Assembly: GCF_001282945.1 (NCBI RefSeq)
Contig: NZ_CDMG01000004.1
Span: 90,558-154,557 of the forward strand
Length of the DNA stretch: 64,000 nt
DNA from: Helicobacter ailurogastricus
GTDB taxonomy: Bacteria > Campylobacterota > Campylobacteria > Campylobacterales > Helicobacteraceae
Direction of reading: 5' to 3'
The position numbers were made by a program, and so were the translations under genes. This document shows, piece after piece, positions 47,524-55,555 of this stretch. Each line of letters starts with the position of its first letter. Position 1 is the first letter of the stretch. The notes beneath the pieces were generated by a model. The model ran no database searches. It was not told where the DNA came from and saw only the letters and a program-made list of their open reading frames with translations.

Positions 47524-48249
47524 TTAAAGTCGTAAATCTTTGGGCTTTTCTCTCACTAAGTAGCTAAAATCTTTACTTTCATCATACAAATAGTCAATGC
47601 CACTTGTCAGAATGATTTCTATTGTGTCTTCAACTAAAATGTAACGATCATGGGTTCTTTGGTATTGGGTGGTGTTCTTTGTGATGGTCCAATCTCCACA
47701 AATCTGTTTTAGGTCTGTAATTAGAGATTGCCCCCTGGAGTTTTTATCACAACTTAAGATTATCTTCAATCTTCTCTTTGGGAGCAATTCTCTAGCAAAT
47801 GCCTTAAAGGTACTTTGGTGATCTAGTATATAGTTATCGTGGATGACACAATATTTGCAATGTTCCAGCAGGGCCTTAATGTGTTGTTTGGCTTTATCTC
47901 TTTTTTCTCTATGAAAAAAAGTAGCGCTGAAATTGTTTTCAATCACATCGCTATTTACATTAACGAAGGGGAAATCATTTTTATGGCTAGATAAAACGAT
48001 CTTGTATTTCGTGTGGGCTAGAGCTTCCTTTTGGGGATAAACATGCCCGCTTTTTATGATGTTGGCACGCAACTCTGGGTCCCAAATTTCTAAGATTTTT
48101 AGTTGTTCTTTAGTGGGCAAAATCTCAGGTTTATAGTAATGCAACATGCGCTCCACAAGAGATTTATCTTCTATTTCTATGGGCTTTCCCTTCTTGAATT
48201 TTAAAAACGCTTCGTATAAATCGTCTTCGCAGCACATGGAAAAGCCCAT
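47524..48249 (-). CDS. PLD/MIT-C-like protein of the DUF262 cassette
   Basis: A 241-residue soluble protein, third in the cassette. Its C-terminal half has CKYCVIHDNYI, then LKIILSCDKNSRGQSL, and RTHDRYILVEDTIEIILTSGIDYL; the HDR motif followed by a Ser-Gly-Ile-Asp resembles the phospholipase D-like fold of MIT C-terminal domains and some nuclease-like effectors. Only one HDR half is seen, so catalysis is uncertain. The N-terminal half is unfamiliar. ATG 48249 overlaps the ATPase stop (ATGTGATGG), implying translational coupling; GTG 48252 is an alternative start. Confidence 0.55.
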   Translation of the reverse strand: MGFSMCCEDDLYEAFLKFKKGKPIEIEDKSLVERMLHYYKPEILPTKEQLKILEIWDPELRANIIKSGHVYPQKEALAHTKYKIVLSSHKNDFPFVNVNSDVIENNFSATFFHREKRDKAKQHIKALLEHCKYCVIHDNYILDHQSTFKAFARELLPKRRLKIILSCDKNSRGQSLITDLKQICGDWTITKNTTQYQRTHDRYILVEDTIEIILTSGIDYLYDESKDFSYLVREKPKDLRL

Positions 48250-49238
48250 CACATGATCTCCAATAGTTCGTCCAAGCCGACATCTAAAAAACCCGTGGGG
48301 AAGTTAATGGGCTCCTTGTTTGGATCGACCAATCGTCCCCCTGCACCAATATCAATGACCTCAAAACTTTTATTGGGCTGATCTTTATAAAAAAAGCGCA
48401 CAGCATCGCTGGATAGATTTTTCTTATAGACCTCATGGCGGAGTTTGTGTAAAAAATAAGCCGAATGTGTCTCAATAATCAATTGGATTTTTTTACGCGC
48501 AACGAGTTTAGCAAAAAAGCTTGCCAAATTGGCAATGGCTTTAGGGTGCAAATGGATTTCTGGATTTTCAATGAGAAAAATATCGTTTTCTTTGAGCGAA
48601 AGAGCCATGATTAAAATCTTAGCAACATAGCTCACCCCCGCTCCCACATTAAAAGGTGAAAAAGGACTTGCTGTCCCGGACTTTCTAAAAGCAACACGGA
48701 CATAATCCCCAATCTTTTCTGTAAACAATTCTAGATTAGTTTCTAAAATTTCCTGCATATCGTGATACAGGTCTTGATCGAGAGTCTGCCTATTGTCATG
48801 GTAATAGGCAAAAGCGTATTCTCCATCTATGCCAAACTTCACATCTTTTTGGGATTTTGCTTGGGATTGTTGCCCTATTCTGTTTGACCAAAGATAGAAA
48901 AGATTTTCTTCAAACACTAAATCTAAAGGCGTTCCCTCAAAATGCCAAAGCTGATCGCGACTACACACCAATTCTGCTTGTTGTTGGTCTTTACGCAACA
49001 GAAGCCGACTTTCTTTGGCTTTGATTTCGTTATTTTTAATACTAGCATAGTCCATGATAAAGTCAATAGCACCCCTAAGCCATATATTGTTATGGTTGTA
49101 ATAAGAGGCTAATAGAATGGTCTGCAACACACTAGACTTGCCTACCGAGTTTGTGCCCGTAAAACAAGTTAGGGGCCTTAACTCAAAGACTTCTTTTTGG
49201 ATACTCTTAAAGTTTTCAATCTGAATAAAGTTAATCAT
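48249..49238 (-). CDS. OLD/ABC-like ATPase with DUF3696 end
   Basis: A 329-residue AAA/ABC-type ATPase. Walker A GTNSVGKSS (about 29-37) after the conserved NFKSIQ start, Walker B DIFLIENPEIHLHP (about 218-231) with its Glu, and the H-loop IIETHS (about 253). The C-terminal NFPTGFLDVGLDELLEIM matches the DUF3696 signature (WPxGFFD). Such ATPases are the sensors of several anti-phage systems. ATG 49238 overlaps the DUF262 stop by eight bases (ATGATTAA). Confidence 0.85.
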   Translation of the reverse strand: MINFIQIENFKSIQKEVFELRPLTCFTGTNSVGKSSVLQTILLASYYNHNNIWLRGAIDFIMDYASIKNNEIKAKESRLLLRKDQQQAELVCSRDQLWHFEGTPLDLVFEENLFYLWSNRIGQQSQAKSQKDVKFGIDGEYAFAYYHDNRQTLDQDLYHDMQEILETNLELFTEKIGDYVRVAFRKSGTASPFSPFNVGAGVSYVAKILIMALSLKENDIFLIENPEIHLHPKAIANLASFFAKLVARKKIQLIIETHSAYFLHKLRHEVYKKNLSSDAVRFFYKDQPNKSFEVIDIGAGGRLVDPNKEPINFPTGFLDVGLDELLEIM

Positions 49239-50337
49239 GTGAAGCCCTCCTTAACATCTCTTCTACTTGCGCGAATCTAAATTCAATGTTGCTTGGACTT
49301 TCAACGCCAGAGGCAAATGTGCCTGAATCCTCAAATTCGTCTTTTAATTGTTCAAGTGCCTCGATCGCAATTTTCTTGCGTTCTTGGTGGGCACGCACAA
49401 ATAGATATACAAAACACTCAAAAAGGGCTATATTAATCGGTCTTTTTTGACTCTTTCTTTCCTTGCTCTTAAATCTAAAAATAGAATCATCGCTTTGCGC
49501 TAATATATCTTTCATGGCTTGATCAAAGTCTCCAAGCACATCTTCATAAGTCTCTTCCTTAGATTGATTGATCCGCTTCATCACTTCCGCCAAAAAATCA
49601 TCCATGTTTGTGTATTTAAGATCGCCTAAACGCTCTGTTCTTAGCAAATAAAACGCTACAAAGCGCAAGACAAGGTAGCGATCTTTCATTCTCGAGCTAA
49701 GTTTCTCTCCCATCAGTTGCTTAAAGCTCTCCAATTGGCACATGGAATTAATGAAAGTTGTAGAGCGGCCGCAATAAATCGCATTGCGCATTTCCTGATT
49801 ATTTAGCTGTGTTCCCCCTCTGTTGAGTCGATCAAAGACATCAAACTTGACCCGATCGGGCACGGGAGGCAGGATCGTATATACCTCCAGTTGGTAATCC
49901 TCAATCCTATTTTGCATAAATGGCTCTAAGGCTAAGAATTTCTTCTCATTAATGTTTGGCAAGATCTTCAAAGAACGCAGGGCAAACTTTTCATTAAGAA
50001 AATCTTGGATACAGGTTAGCCTTTGCAGACCATCGATCACTTGACGAGTGGGTTCTTGAGAACCCAGCTTTTCAGATTCAATCATGTAAATGACGGGCAG
50101 AGGAATCCCTATGAGAATCGATTCGATGAGCTCTGATCTCTGCTTAGTTTTCCAAACTCTTGGGTTTCTCTGAAAATCTGGTTGGAGATTGATCCTCCAT
50201 CGTTTGGGATCATCTAGTCTTCTTTTCATGTCAAAGACACTAACTCTATCTTTAGCTAGCCTGAGTTCTTTGATAGGGTAGTTATCCTTGCTTGTTCTAA
50301 TCTCTAATGTTTCTTCGCCTTCTAATTTTTGAGACAT
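49231..50337 (-). CDS. DUF262 (GmrS-N-like) domain protein
   Basis: A 368-residue protein with ParB/Srx-fold DUF262 features: INLQPDFQRNPRVWKTKQRSELIESILIGIPLPVIY, then RQVIDGLQRLTCIQDF in place of the usual DGQQR motif, and FDRLNRGGTQLNNQEMRNAIYCG. A helical C-terminal region follows. DUF262 proteins include GmrS, the NTPase half of modification-dependent restriction, but the DUF1524 HNH half is absent. First gene of the cassette; AGACATCTAAG-type upstream, no strong promoter seen. Confidence 0.85.
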   Translation of the reverse strand: MSQKLEGEETLEIRTSKDNYPIKELRLAKDRVSVFDMKRRLDDPKRWRINLQPDFQRNPRVWKTKQRSELIESILIGIPLPVIYMIESEKLGSQEPTRQVIDGLQRLTCIQDFLNEKFALRSLKILPNINEKKFLALEPFMQNRIEDYQLEVYTILPPVPDRVKFDVFDRLNRGGTQLNNQEMRNAIYCGRSTTFINSMCQLESFKQLMGEKLSSRMKDRYLVLRFVAFYLLRTERLGDLKYTNMDDFLAEVMKRINQSKEETYEDVLGDFDQAMKDILAQSDDSIFRFKSKERKSQKRPINIALFECFVYLFVRAHQERKKIAIEALEQLKDEFEDSGTFASGVESPSNIEFRFAQVEEMLRRASHD

Positions 50338-50662
50338 CTAAGCCGTCCTCTAAATTCTATATCATTATAAATAACCAACTCAAAGCTAGAAAATTATACA
50401 ACATAGAATAGATGTCTTGAGTTGCAATAAAATGATTTACAGCATGGGGTCCAGAAAATCGTTGCTATTTTTTGTGCTATGAGAAATGATAACCACTTCA
50501 AACTTGGCTATAAATTGGCCAATATCTAAGAGTGGAAAGCACAAAATCCGCCATTTTCTTAACGAGTGGCAACAATGAAAATCACCCCTTTTGCGATGCA
50601 TTGCTGATTCTCCTAACCAAACAACAAGAGTTGCATTCCATAAAGATTAAGCTAAATTTAGC
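50338..50662. other. Gap between the DUF262 cassette and rnpB
   Basis: About 325 AT-rich bases. It contains broken fragments such as MRNDNHFKLGYKLANI (stop) that may be remnants, but no gene, tRNA or repeat that I could support. It must hold the cassette promoter on the minus strand near 50338-50400. Confidence 0.5.
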
Positions 50663-50668
50663 TAGAAT
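50663..50668 (+). promoter_or_regulatory. Candidate -10 box of rnpB
   Basis: TAGAAT about nine bases upstream of the predicted 5' end of the RNase P RNA, matching the usual distance to a transcription start. Confidence 0.6.
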
Positions 50669-50676
50669 CAAGGCTT

Positions 50677-50988
50677 GCATGGGCGGTGGTTGCTTTGGGT
50701 CAAACCAAAGAGGAAAGTCCGAGCTACGAAAGACAAGATTCCATTTAACGGATGGCTAGCGCAAGCTAAGGGAAAGTGCCACAGAAAATAACCGCTCTTT
50801 TAGAGTAAGGGTGAAAAGGTGGGGTAAGAGCCCACCGCGCCCCAAGCAATTGGGGTTGGCTAGGTAAACCCAATCTGTAGCAAGAAGTGTATGGTAAAGT
50901 CTTTGATGAGGCACTTCGCAAGAGGTGGGTTGTAAAACCCATCCAAGATAAATAACCACCCTCGACAGAACTCGGCTTATGCCCATGC
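50677..50988 (+). ncRNA. rnpB: RNase P RNA (type A)
   Basis: Catalytic RNA that matures tRNA 5' ends. Conserved blocks are in order: GAGGAAAGTCCGAGCT near 50709-50724, AAGTGCCACAGAAA near 50774-50787, GGTGAAAAGGTGGGGTAAGAG around 50811-50831, and ACAGAACTCGGCTTAT at 50965-50980. The ends pair as stem P1, GCATGGGC (50677-50684) with GCCCATGC (50981-50988). Exact ends may be a few bases longer. Confidence 0.96.
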
Positions 50989-51009
50989 TAACTTGCCAAA
51001 GGATTACAC

Positions 51010-51882
51010 CTGCACCAGAGCGTTTTGTTAGAAGAGGTTGTCGCTTTTTTTGAGCCTCTATCCCAAAAGCCACAACCTGTTTTAGTGGATTGCACTTTGG
51101 GGCTTGGCGGACACGCTCTAGCCTTGCTAGAAGCTTACCCGCGCCTGCGTGTCATAGGCATCGATCGGGATCGCCAAGCCAGCACTCTAGCCTCAGAAAG
51201 ATTAGCCGCCTATACGGACCGCTTTAACTATTGTGCGGGCAATTTTGCCACAATTTTGCCGACTTTACCCGCACCCATTGATGGTATTTTAGCCGATTTG
51301 GGCGTGAGTTCTTTACAGCTAGATAGCCCCCATCGGGGCTTTGGGTTTCACTCTTTGAATCTGGACATGCGTATGGATATGGAGCAATCTTTGGATGCTT
51401 TTAAAGTAGTGAATCATTACAGTCTTTATGAATTGGAGCGGGTGTTGCAGGCGGGCGAAGTGCGTGAATATAAAAAAATCGCTTCTCTCATCGTGCGGCA
51501 ACGCCACAAACAGCCCTTTAACACGGCGCAAGATTTGGCCAACTTTTTAGCCAAGCACACCCATAGGGGCAAGTTGCACCCCGCAACCTTAGTCTTTCAA
51601 GCGATTCGCATGGAGGTGAATGCTGAAATGCAAAACCTACAAACTTTGTTAGAGTATTCTAAAACCTTGCAAGACACGCTTTTATGTGTCATTGCCTTCC
51701 ACTCTTTAGAAGACAGACAGGTTAAGCACGCCTTTAGAGAATACGCCAAAACCTATGGCGAAATGCTCACTAAAAAGCCCATTACCCCAAGTCCGCAGGA
51801 AGTGCGCCATAATCCGCGTGCGCGTAGCGCTAAAATGCGGGCTTTTCACTTTAAGGCTTTATGGTGTCCTCCAAACCCCTAG
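51010..51882 (+). CDS. rsmH: 16S rRNA (cytosine1402-N4)-methyltransferase
   Basis: SAM-dependent methyltransferase, also called MraW. LVDCTLGLGGHALALLEAYP is the SAM loop; DLGVSSLQLDSPHRGFGFH, IAFHSLEDRQVKHAFREY and NPRARSAKMRAF are MraW signatures. The conserved HQSVLLEEV segment begins before TTG 51025, so I place the start at CTG 51010, six bases after AAAGGA (50998-51003); CTG starts are rare, hence uncertain. It is followed in overlapping phase by the FtsL-like gene. Confidence 0.9.
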   Translation: MHQSVLLEEVVAFFEPLSQKPQPVLVDCTLGLGGHALALLEAYPRLRVIGIDRDRQASTLASERLAAYTDRFNYCAGNFATILPTLPAPIDGILADLGVSSLQLDSPHRGFGFHSLNLDMRMDMEQSLDAFKVVNHYSLYELERVLQAGEVREYKKIASLIVRQRHKQPFNTAQDLANFLAKHTHRGKLHPATLVFQAIRMEVNAEMQNLQTLLEYSKTLQDTLLCVIAFHSLEDRQVKHAFREYAKTYGEMLTKKPITPSPQEVRHNPRARSAKMRAFHFKALWCPPNP

Positions 51883-52184
51883 AACCTGAAGGGCAAGAAA
51901 GGCGGTTGCGCGCCACAGACAAAGAGCGCGAAGCCCTATTTGCCAACAGCACACAAGAGCAGCAAGGATTCTCCTTGCTTTCTTTAGTCGCTATTTTTTC
52001 CATCTTTTTTGTGGTTTTGCTCCTTTTTATGCCTAAAATCTATCTTAGCAACAACATTTACTACATGAGCCGCGCCATCCAAAAACTCCAAAGCCAAGCC
52101 GAATTGCTGCAAGAGGAAAAACACCGTCTGCAATTAGAGCTAGAAAAACAACGCTACAAATACAACATTGAGGACATGCCATAA
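51861..52184 (+). CDS. FtsL-like septal membrane protein
   Basis: A 107-residue bitopic protein: charged cytoplasmic start, one membrane helix (LLSLVAIFSIFFVVLLLFM, about 38-57), then a leucine-rich coiled coil (about 62-100). Size, topology and position right after rsmH fit FtsL, the divisome linker to FtsB/FtsQ, but the sequence itself is poorly conserved in the family. Overlaps rsmH by 22 bases. Confidence 0.65.
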   Translation: MVSSKPLEPEGQERRLRATDKEREALFANSTQEQQGFSLLSLVAIFSIFFVVLLLFMPKIYLSNNIYYMSRAIQKLQSQAELLQEEKHRLQLELEKQRYKYNIEDMP

Positions 52185-52201
52185 ATCAGATTCGCATCGA
52201 G

Positions 52202-54073
52202 CTATTCTTTTAAACTTGCTTGATAGGTGGCGTGCATTTTATCTAGGGTGCTTAAGATAATGTCTTTGGCTTTGGTGTAAAATTCGGGCAACTCAGCTTG
52301 TTTTAAAGGCAAACAAGCCGCGAGCAAATGCAAACACAGATGAGAGAGCGAGCCCTCAAACAAAAGCCCCACTAAAGGTTGCTTTCTAGTGGTGTCGATG
52401 CTCGAGGCGTTGATGTCATCTACTAAAGCGTAAAGGTCTTTCTTAGTGTTAATGGGGGTGTTTAAGAGCTTTGTTAAAGCCGTTTGAAAGGCGCTAAAAT
52501 CCTCTTTGGGTGGCCTCAATTTAAGGGGCTTAAAGGCGTTTTTAATGCGCCTAATGGCTTTGGCTTTGTTTCTCTCTGCAAGCTTTAAATCTTGCGCCCT
52601 TATGGGTGTGGTGTTTTCAATAAACGCCCCGCTAGAAAGGTTATAGACCTTGTTTTGTCTGTGCGCAAATAGTTGTCCCATTTGTTTAGCCGAGAGCAAA
52701 AATAAGCCATCGCTAAAGACTCTTGTTTTACCAAAATTCGCGCGTACTTCTAGGGTGTTTGGGGGGATTTGTAAGTCCTCTTGGCCATAGTAAGAGCCTT
52801 TAGCGTGCTTTGTCTGCCCCTCAATGTAGCCACAATCCAGTCCGCACAAAATTAAAGTGTGGCTCAACAAGCTTGCGATTGCCACCCCCGCATTGCCCAC
52901 AAAGGGTGCGCTAAACTCTACACTTAAATTCGGGGCCAAATATCCACTGCCACTCCCCCCTCGCATGAACACATACGCTTCTTTAGCGCAACTTAAAGCC
53001 TCTGGGTTTAGCATATTGCCACAGATTAAAGGCGTGTCGCCTAAGGGTGCGTCCAACAAAACTTCTTTTAAATACCCGATGCGCTCGATTTCAATTTGAA
53101 AATCTATGGCTATGCCAGCCCTCTTTAGCACCTTTAAAGCCGTTCCGCAGCTAAAAACCACCATTTTAGGCGCGTTTTCTTTTAAAAAGGGCAAGAGAGA
53201 ATCTAAGCTAGGGCCATTGCCAACCACGCAAATGGGAAGGTCTATGGATTTGAGGTGTTTAGGTTGAAAAATGGGAGGGTTTGTTTTAAGATTTTCTAGG
53301 GTGTTGTTTAAGCCCAGCATTTCATCTTCAAAGCTGCCCCACCCTCTGAGCGCGCTTTTCTTGGCTTGATGGAAGCTTTGGGCTTGCTCTTGTGTATTTT
53401 CGTTTTTGTAGGGGTCAAATTCTAGGTGCAAAAAACTATGCGTGATCTTTTTAGTGACAAAGATGTTTTGCAACAAGGCGGGGGGAATTTGCCCCAGAAT
53501 CAGTACACACGCACTCGGGGGCGTTGCCTCAAACAAGCGGGCGTAATCAACAAAATAACAGCTGATGCGCCACAAGTCGGGGTGCTCCTCGCACAAATAA
53601 AGAGCGTGGAAAAACGCCCCTTGCTCTAAGAGCAGTGCCAAGCACAGCCCCCCCGCTAAACCATAAAAAATCGTGGGCGGGTAGAAGTTTGCCCCCAAGC
53701 GGCATATAGTGCCGCTTTCAGTGGGGCTTAAATTTAACAGGGCTTGGCAGCCTTCGTTGGTTAAGGGCAAAGATTCAAGCGGGTTTAAAGGGGTGATGTC
53801 GTTGTCATCAAGCCGCCATTTGGGGTTATTTAGCGGGCTTTGCGCCCACTCTTTAGCCAAATTGAGCATTTGGTGTTGCCCCTCAATGCAGGGGAAAAGC
53901 AAACTGTGATCGGTTAGGTTTAAAACATTGACCCCGCCTTCGTTGCTGAGCAAATTATAAAGCGTGGGAGGGGTTAGAAGTTTGGCATAAAGCTTAGGCA
54001 AGCGAGCTTGAAAAAACTTTAAATTGTTTTCAAAGCAAGCCTGCATCCTCCCCTCTGCAATCAACCCCTCCAC
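52202..54073 (-). CDS. maf: Motility accessory factor (Maf) family glycosyltransferase
   Basis: A 623-residue cytoplasmic protein with the DUF115/MAF central domain: ICVVGNGPSLDSLLPFLKENAPKMVVFSCGTALKVLKRAGI (about 292-332) and FMRGGSGSGY, CGLDCGYIEGQTKHAKGSYYG. Maf proteins transfer pseudaminic acid to flagellin in Campylobacter and Helicobacter, which is needed for filament assembly and motility. No pseudaminic acid biosynthesis gene adjoins it here. Convergent with the rsmH/ftsL pair and followed on the same strand side by htrA. Confidence 0.87.
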   Translation of the reverse strand: MEGLIAEGRMQACFENNLKFFQARLPKLYAKLLTPPTLYNLLSNEGGVNVLNLTDHSLLFPCIEGQHQMLNLAKEWAQSPLNNPKWRLDDNDITPLNPLESLPLTNEGCQALLNLSPTESGTICRLGANFYPPTIFYGLAGGLCLALLLEQGAFFHALYLCEEHPDLWRISCYFVDYARLFEATPPSACVLILGQIPPALLQNIFVTKKITHSFLHLEFDPYKNENTQEQAQSFHQAKKSALRGWGSFEDEMLGLNNTLENLKTNPPIFQPKHLKSIDLPICVVGNGPSLDSLLPFLKENAPKMVVFSCGTALKVLKRAGIAIDFQIEIERIGYLKEVLLDAPLGDTPLICGNMLNPEALSCAKEAYVFMRGGSGSGYLAPNLSVEFSAPFVGNAGVAIASLLSHTLILCGLDCGYIEGQTKHAKGSYYGQEDLQIPPNTLEVRANFGKTRVFSDGLFLLSAKQMGQLFAHRQNKVYNLSSGAFIENTTPIRAQDLKLAERNKAKAIRRIKNAFKPLKLRPPKEDFSAFQTALTKLLNTPINTKKDLYALVDDINASSIDTTRKQPLVGLLFEGSLSHLCLHLLAACLPLKQAELPEFYTKAKDIILSTLDKMHATYQASLKE

Positions 54074-54078
54074 TTGGG

Positions 54079-55506
54079 TTATTTCGCCACGATTTGTTTA
54101 TAGCCCCGGTTGATGTCAAAGACTAAAAAGCGTTTAGGGACATTTTTATAGCGACTCAAAGCGCGGTTAAAGTCCTCAATGCTCGTGATGCTGACATTTT
54201 CAATTTGCATGATGACATCGCCCTGTCTAAAGCCTAAATCTTGAGCCTTAGAATTTTCTTTGACCTCTTGCACCAACACGCCGTGGATGTTTTCAGGGAT
54301 ACGGGCTTCTTTGCGCAGTCTAGGCGTTAGAGTCTCGACTTTTAGCCCGCTAAGTTGCCCGTGCGCGCCCTCGTGGGCGGTGCTGGTTTCTTTCTTATTG
54401 GGGTTTTTGCGCTCGGTGAGGACTAGGCTTGTGGTGTATTCCTTCTTGTTGCGCATGTATTTGATCGTGACGCGTTGGTTGGGTGCCATAGAGCCGATCA
54501 AATTACGCAACTCGGCGGAGTTTTTCACCTTTTTGCCATTAACTTGCATGATCAAGTCCCAAATCATCAGGCCCGCTTTTTTGGCAGGGGAATCTTTTTC
54601 AATATTAATGACAATTGCACCCTCTTGCCCATTGTAGCTAGATTGCAACTCGGAGCTGACATCTTGGATGCCCACGCCCAAATAACCCCTATGGATCGTG
54701 CCCGTTTTAATCAGCTGGATGGCGATGTGTTTAACTGTGTTTGAGGGAATCGCAAAGCCCACGCCGTGGTTGCCCCCCGTGCGCGATAAAATCGCCGTGT
54801 TGATCCCCACAAGGCCGCCACGACTGTCAATGAGCGCCCCCCCCGAGTTGCCCGGGTTAATGGCGGCATCGGTTTGGATAAAATTTTCGTAATTGTTGAT
54901 CCCAATGCTCGTTTTATTGAGTGCTGAGACGATGCCCTGTGTTACGGTTTCGCCCACGCCAAAGGGGTTGCCGATCGCAAAAACCAAATCTCCCACCAAT
55001 AAGTCATTGCTGTCAGCAAATTGTATGGTTGGTAAGTCGTCTTTATTGATTTTGATCACCGCCAGATCGCTGTCCGCGTCCTTACCCACTAAGGTGGCTA
55101 CATACTCTTTACTGCTCCCTGGAATCGTGACAGAAATTTTATCCGCCCCATCGATGACATGGTTATTGGTGACGATGTAGCCATCTTTGGAGATGATGAC
55201 ACCACTGCCCAGTGCCCTTTCGACCCGGTCTTTTGGCACAGAGTTATACAAATCGCCAAAGAATTGTTGAAAAAAGGGGTCATTAAAGATCCCCCCGCTC
55301 ATAAAATTGCTTTTAATCTTCTTTTGTGTGGAGATATTCACCACGGCCTTTTTCGCCTCTTTTACGGAGTTGTGGTAAGAATAAATCGTGTTGTTCCCGT
55401 TGTGATCCGCTCCCACGCGGTTTTTCACCTCGGGCATGGTTTGGATATTGATCGACCCTGCCCCTAGTCCCATGGCCAAAGCCACGCTTAACGCTATAAA
55501 CCTCAT
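54079..55506 (-). CDS. htrA: Periplasmic serine protease HtrA/DegP
   Basis: Signal peptide, trypsin-like domain with triad His in YIVTNNHVIDG, Asp in KDADSDLAVIK, Ser in AAINPGNSGGALID, then two PDZ domains (about 270-360 and 385-470). Degrades misfolded envelope proteins; in H. pylori the secreted form cleaves E-cadherin. Length of 475 is normal. The DPFFQQFFGD loop ahead of the protease domain is the LA loop start. Confidence 0.95.
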   Translation of the reverse strand: MRFIALSVALAMGLGAGSINIQTMPEVKNRVGADHNGNNTIYSYHNSVKEAKKAVVNISTQKKIKSNFMSGGIFNDPFFQQFFGDLYNSVPKDRVERALGSGVIISKDGYIVTNNHVIDGADKISVTIPGSSKEYVATLVGKDADSDLAVIKINKDDLPTIQFADSNDLLVGDLVFAIGNPFGVGETVTQGIVSALNKTSIGINNYENFIQTDAAINPGNSGGALIDSRGGLVGINTAILSRTGGNHGVGFAIPSNTVKHIAIQLIKTGTIHRGYLGVGIQDVSSELQSSYNGQEGAIVINIEKDSPAKKAGLMIWDLIMQVNGKKVKNSAELRNLIGSMAPNQRVTIKYMRNKKEYTTSLVLTERKNPNKKETSTAHEGAHGQLSGLKVETLTPRLRKEARIPENIHGVLVQEVKENSKAQDLGFRQGDVIMQIENVSITSIEDFNRALSRYKNVPKRFLVFDINRGYKQIVAK

Positions 55507-55555
55507 CGCTGTCCTTTAAATTTAAGTATTTTTGCCCAGTATAGCCAAACTTTGT

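Noticed and set aside
50756-51073. A minus-strand open frame across rnpB
   Set aside because: It runs antisense to the conserved RNase P RNA and has no domain.
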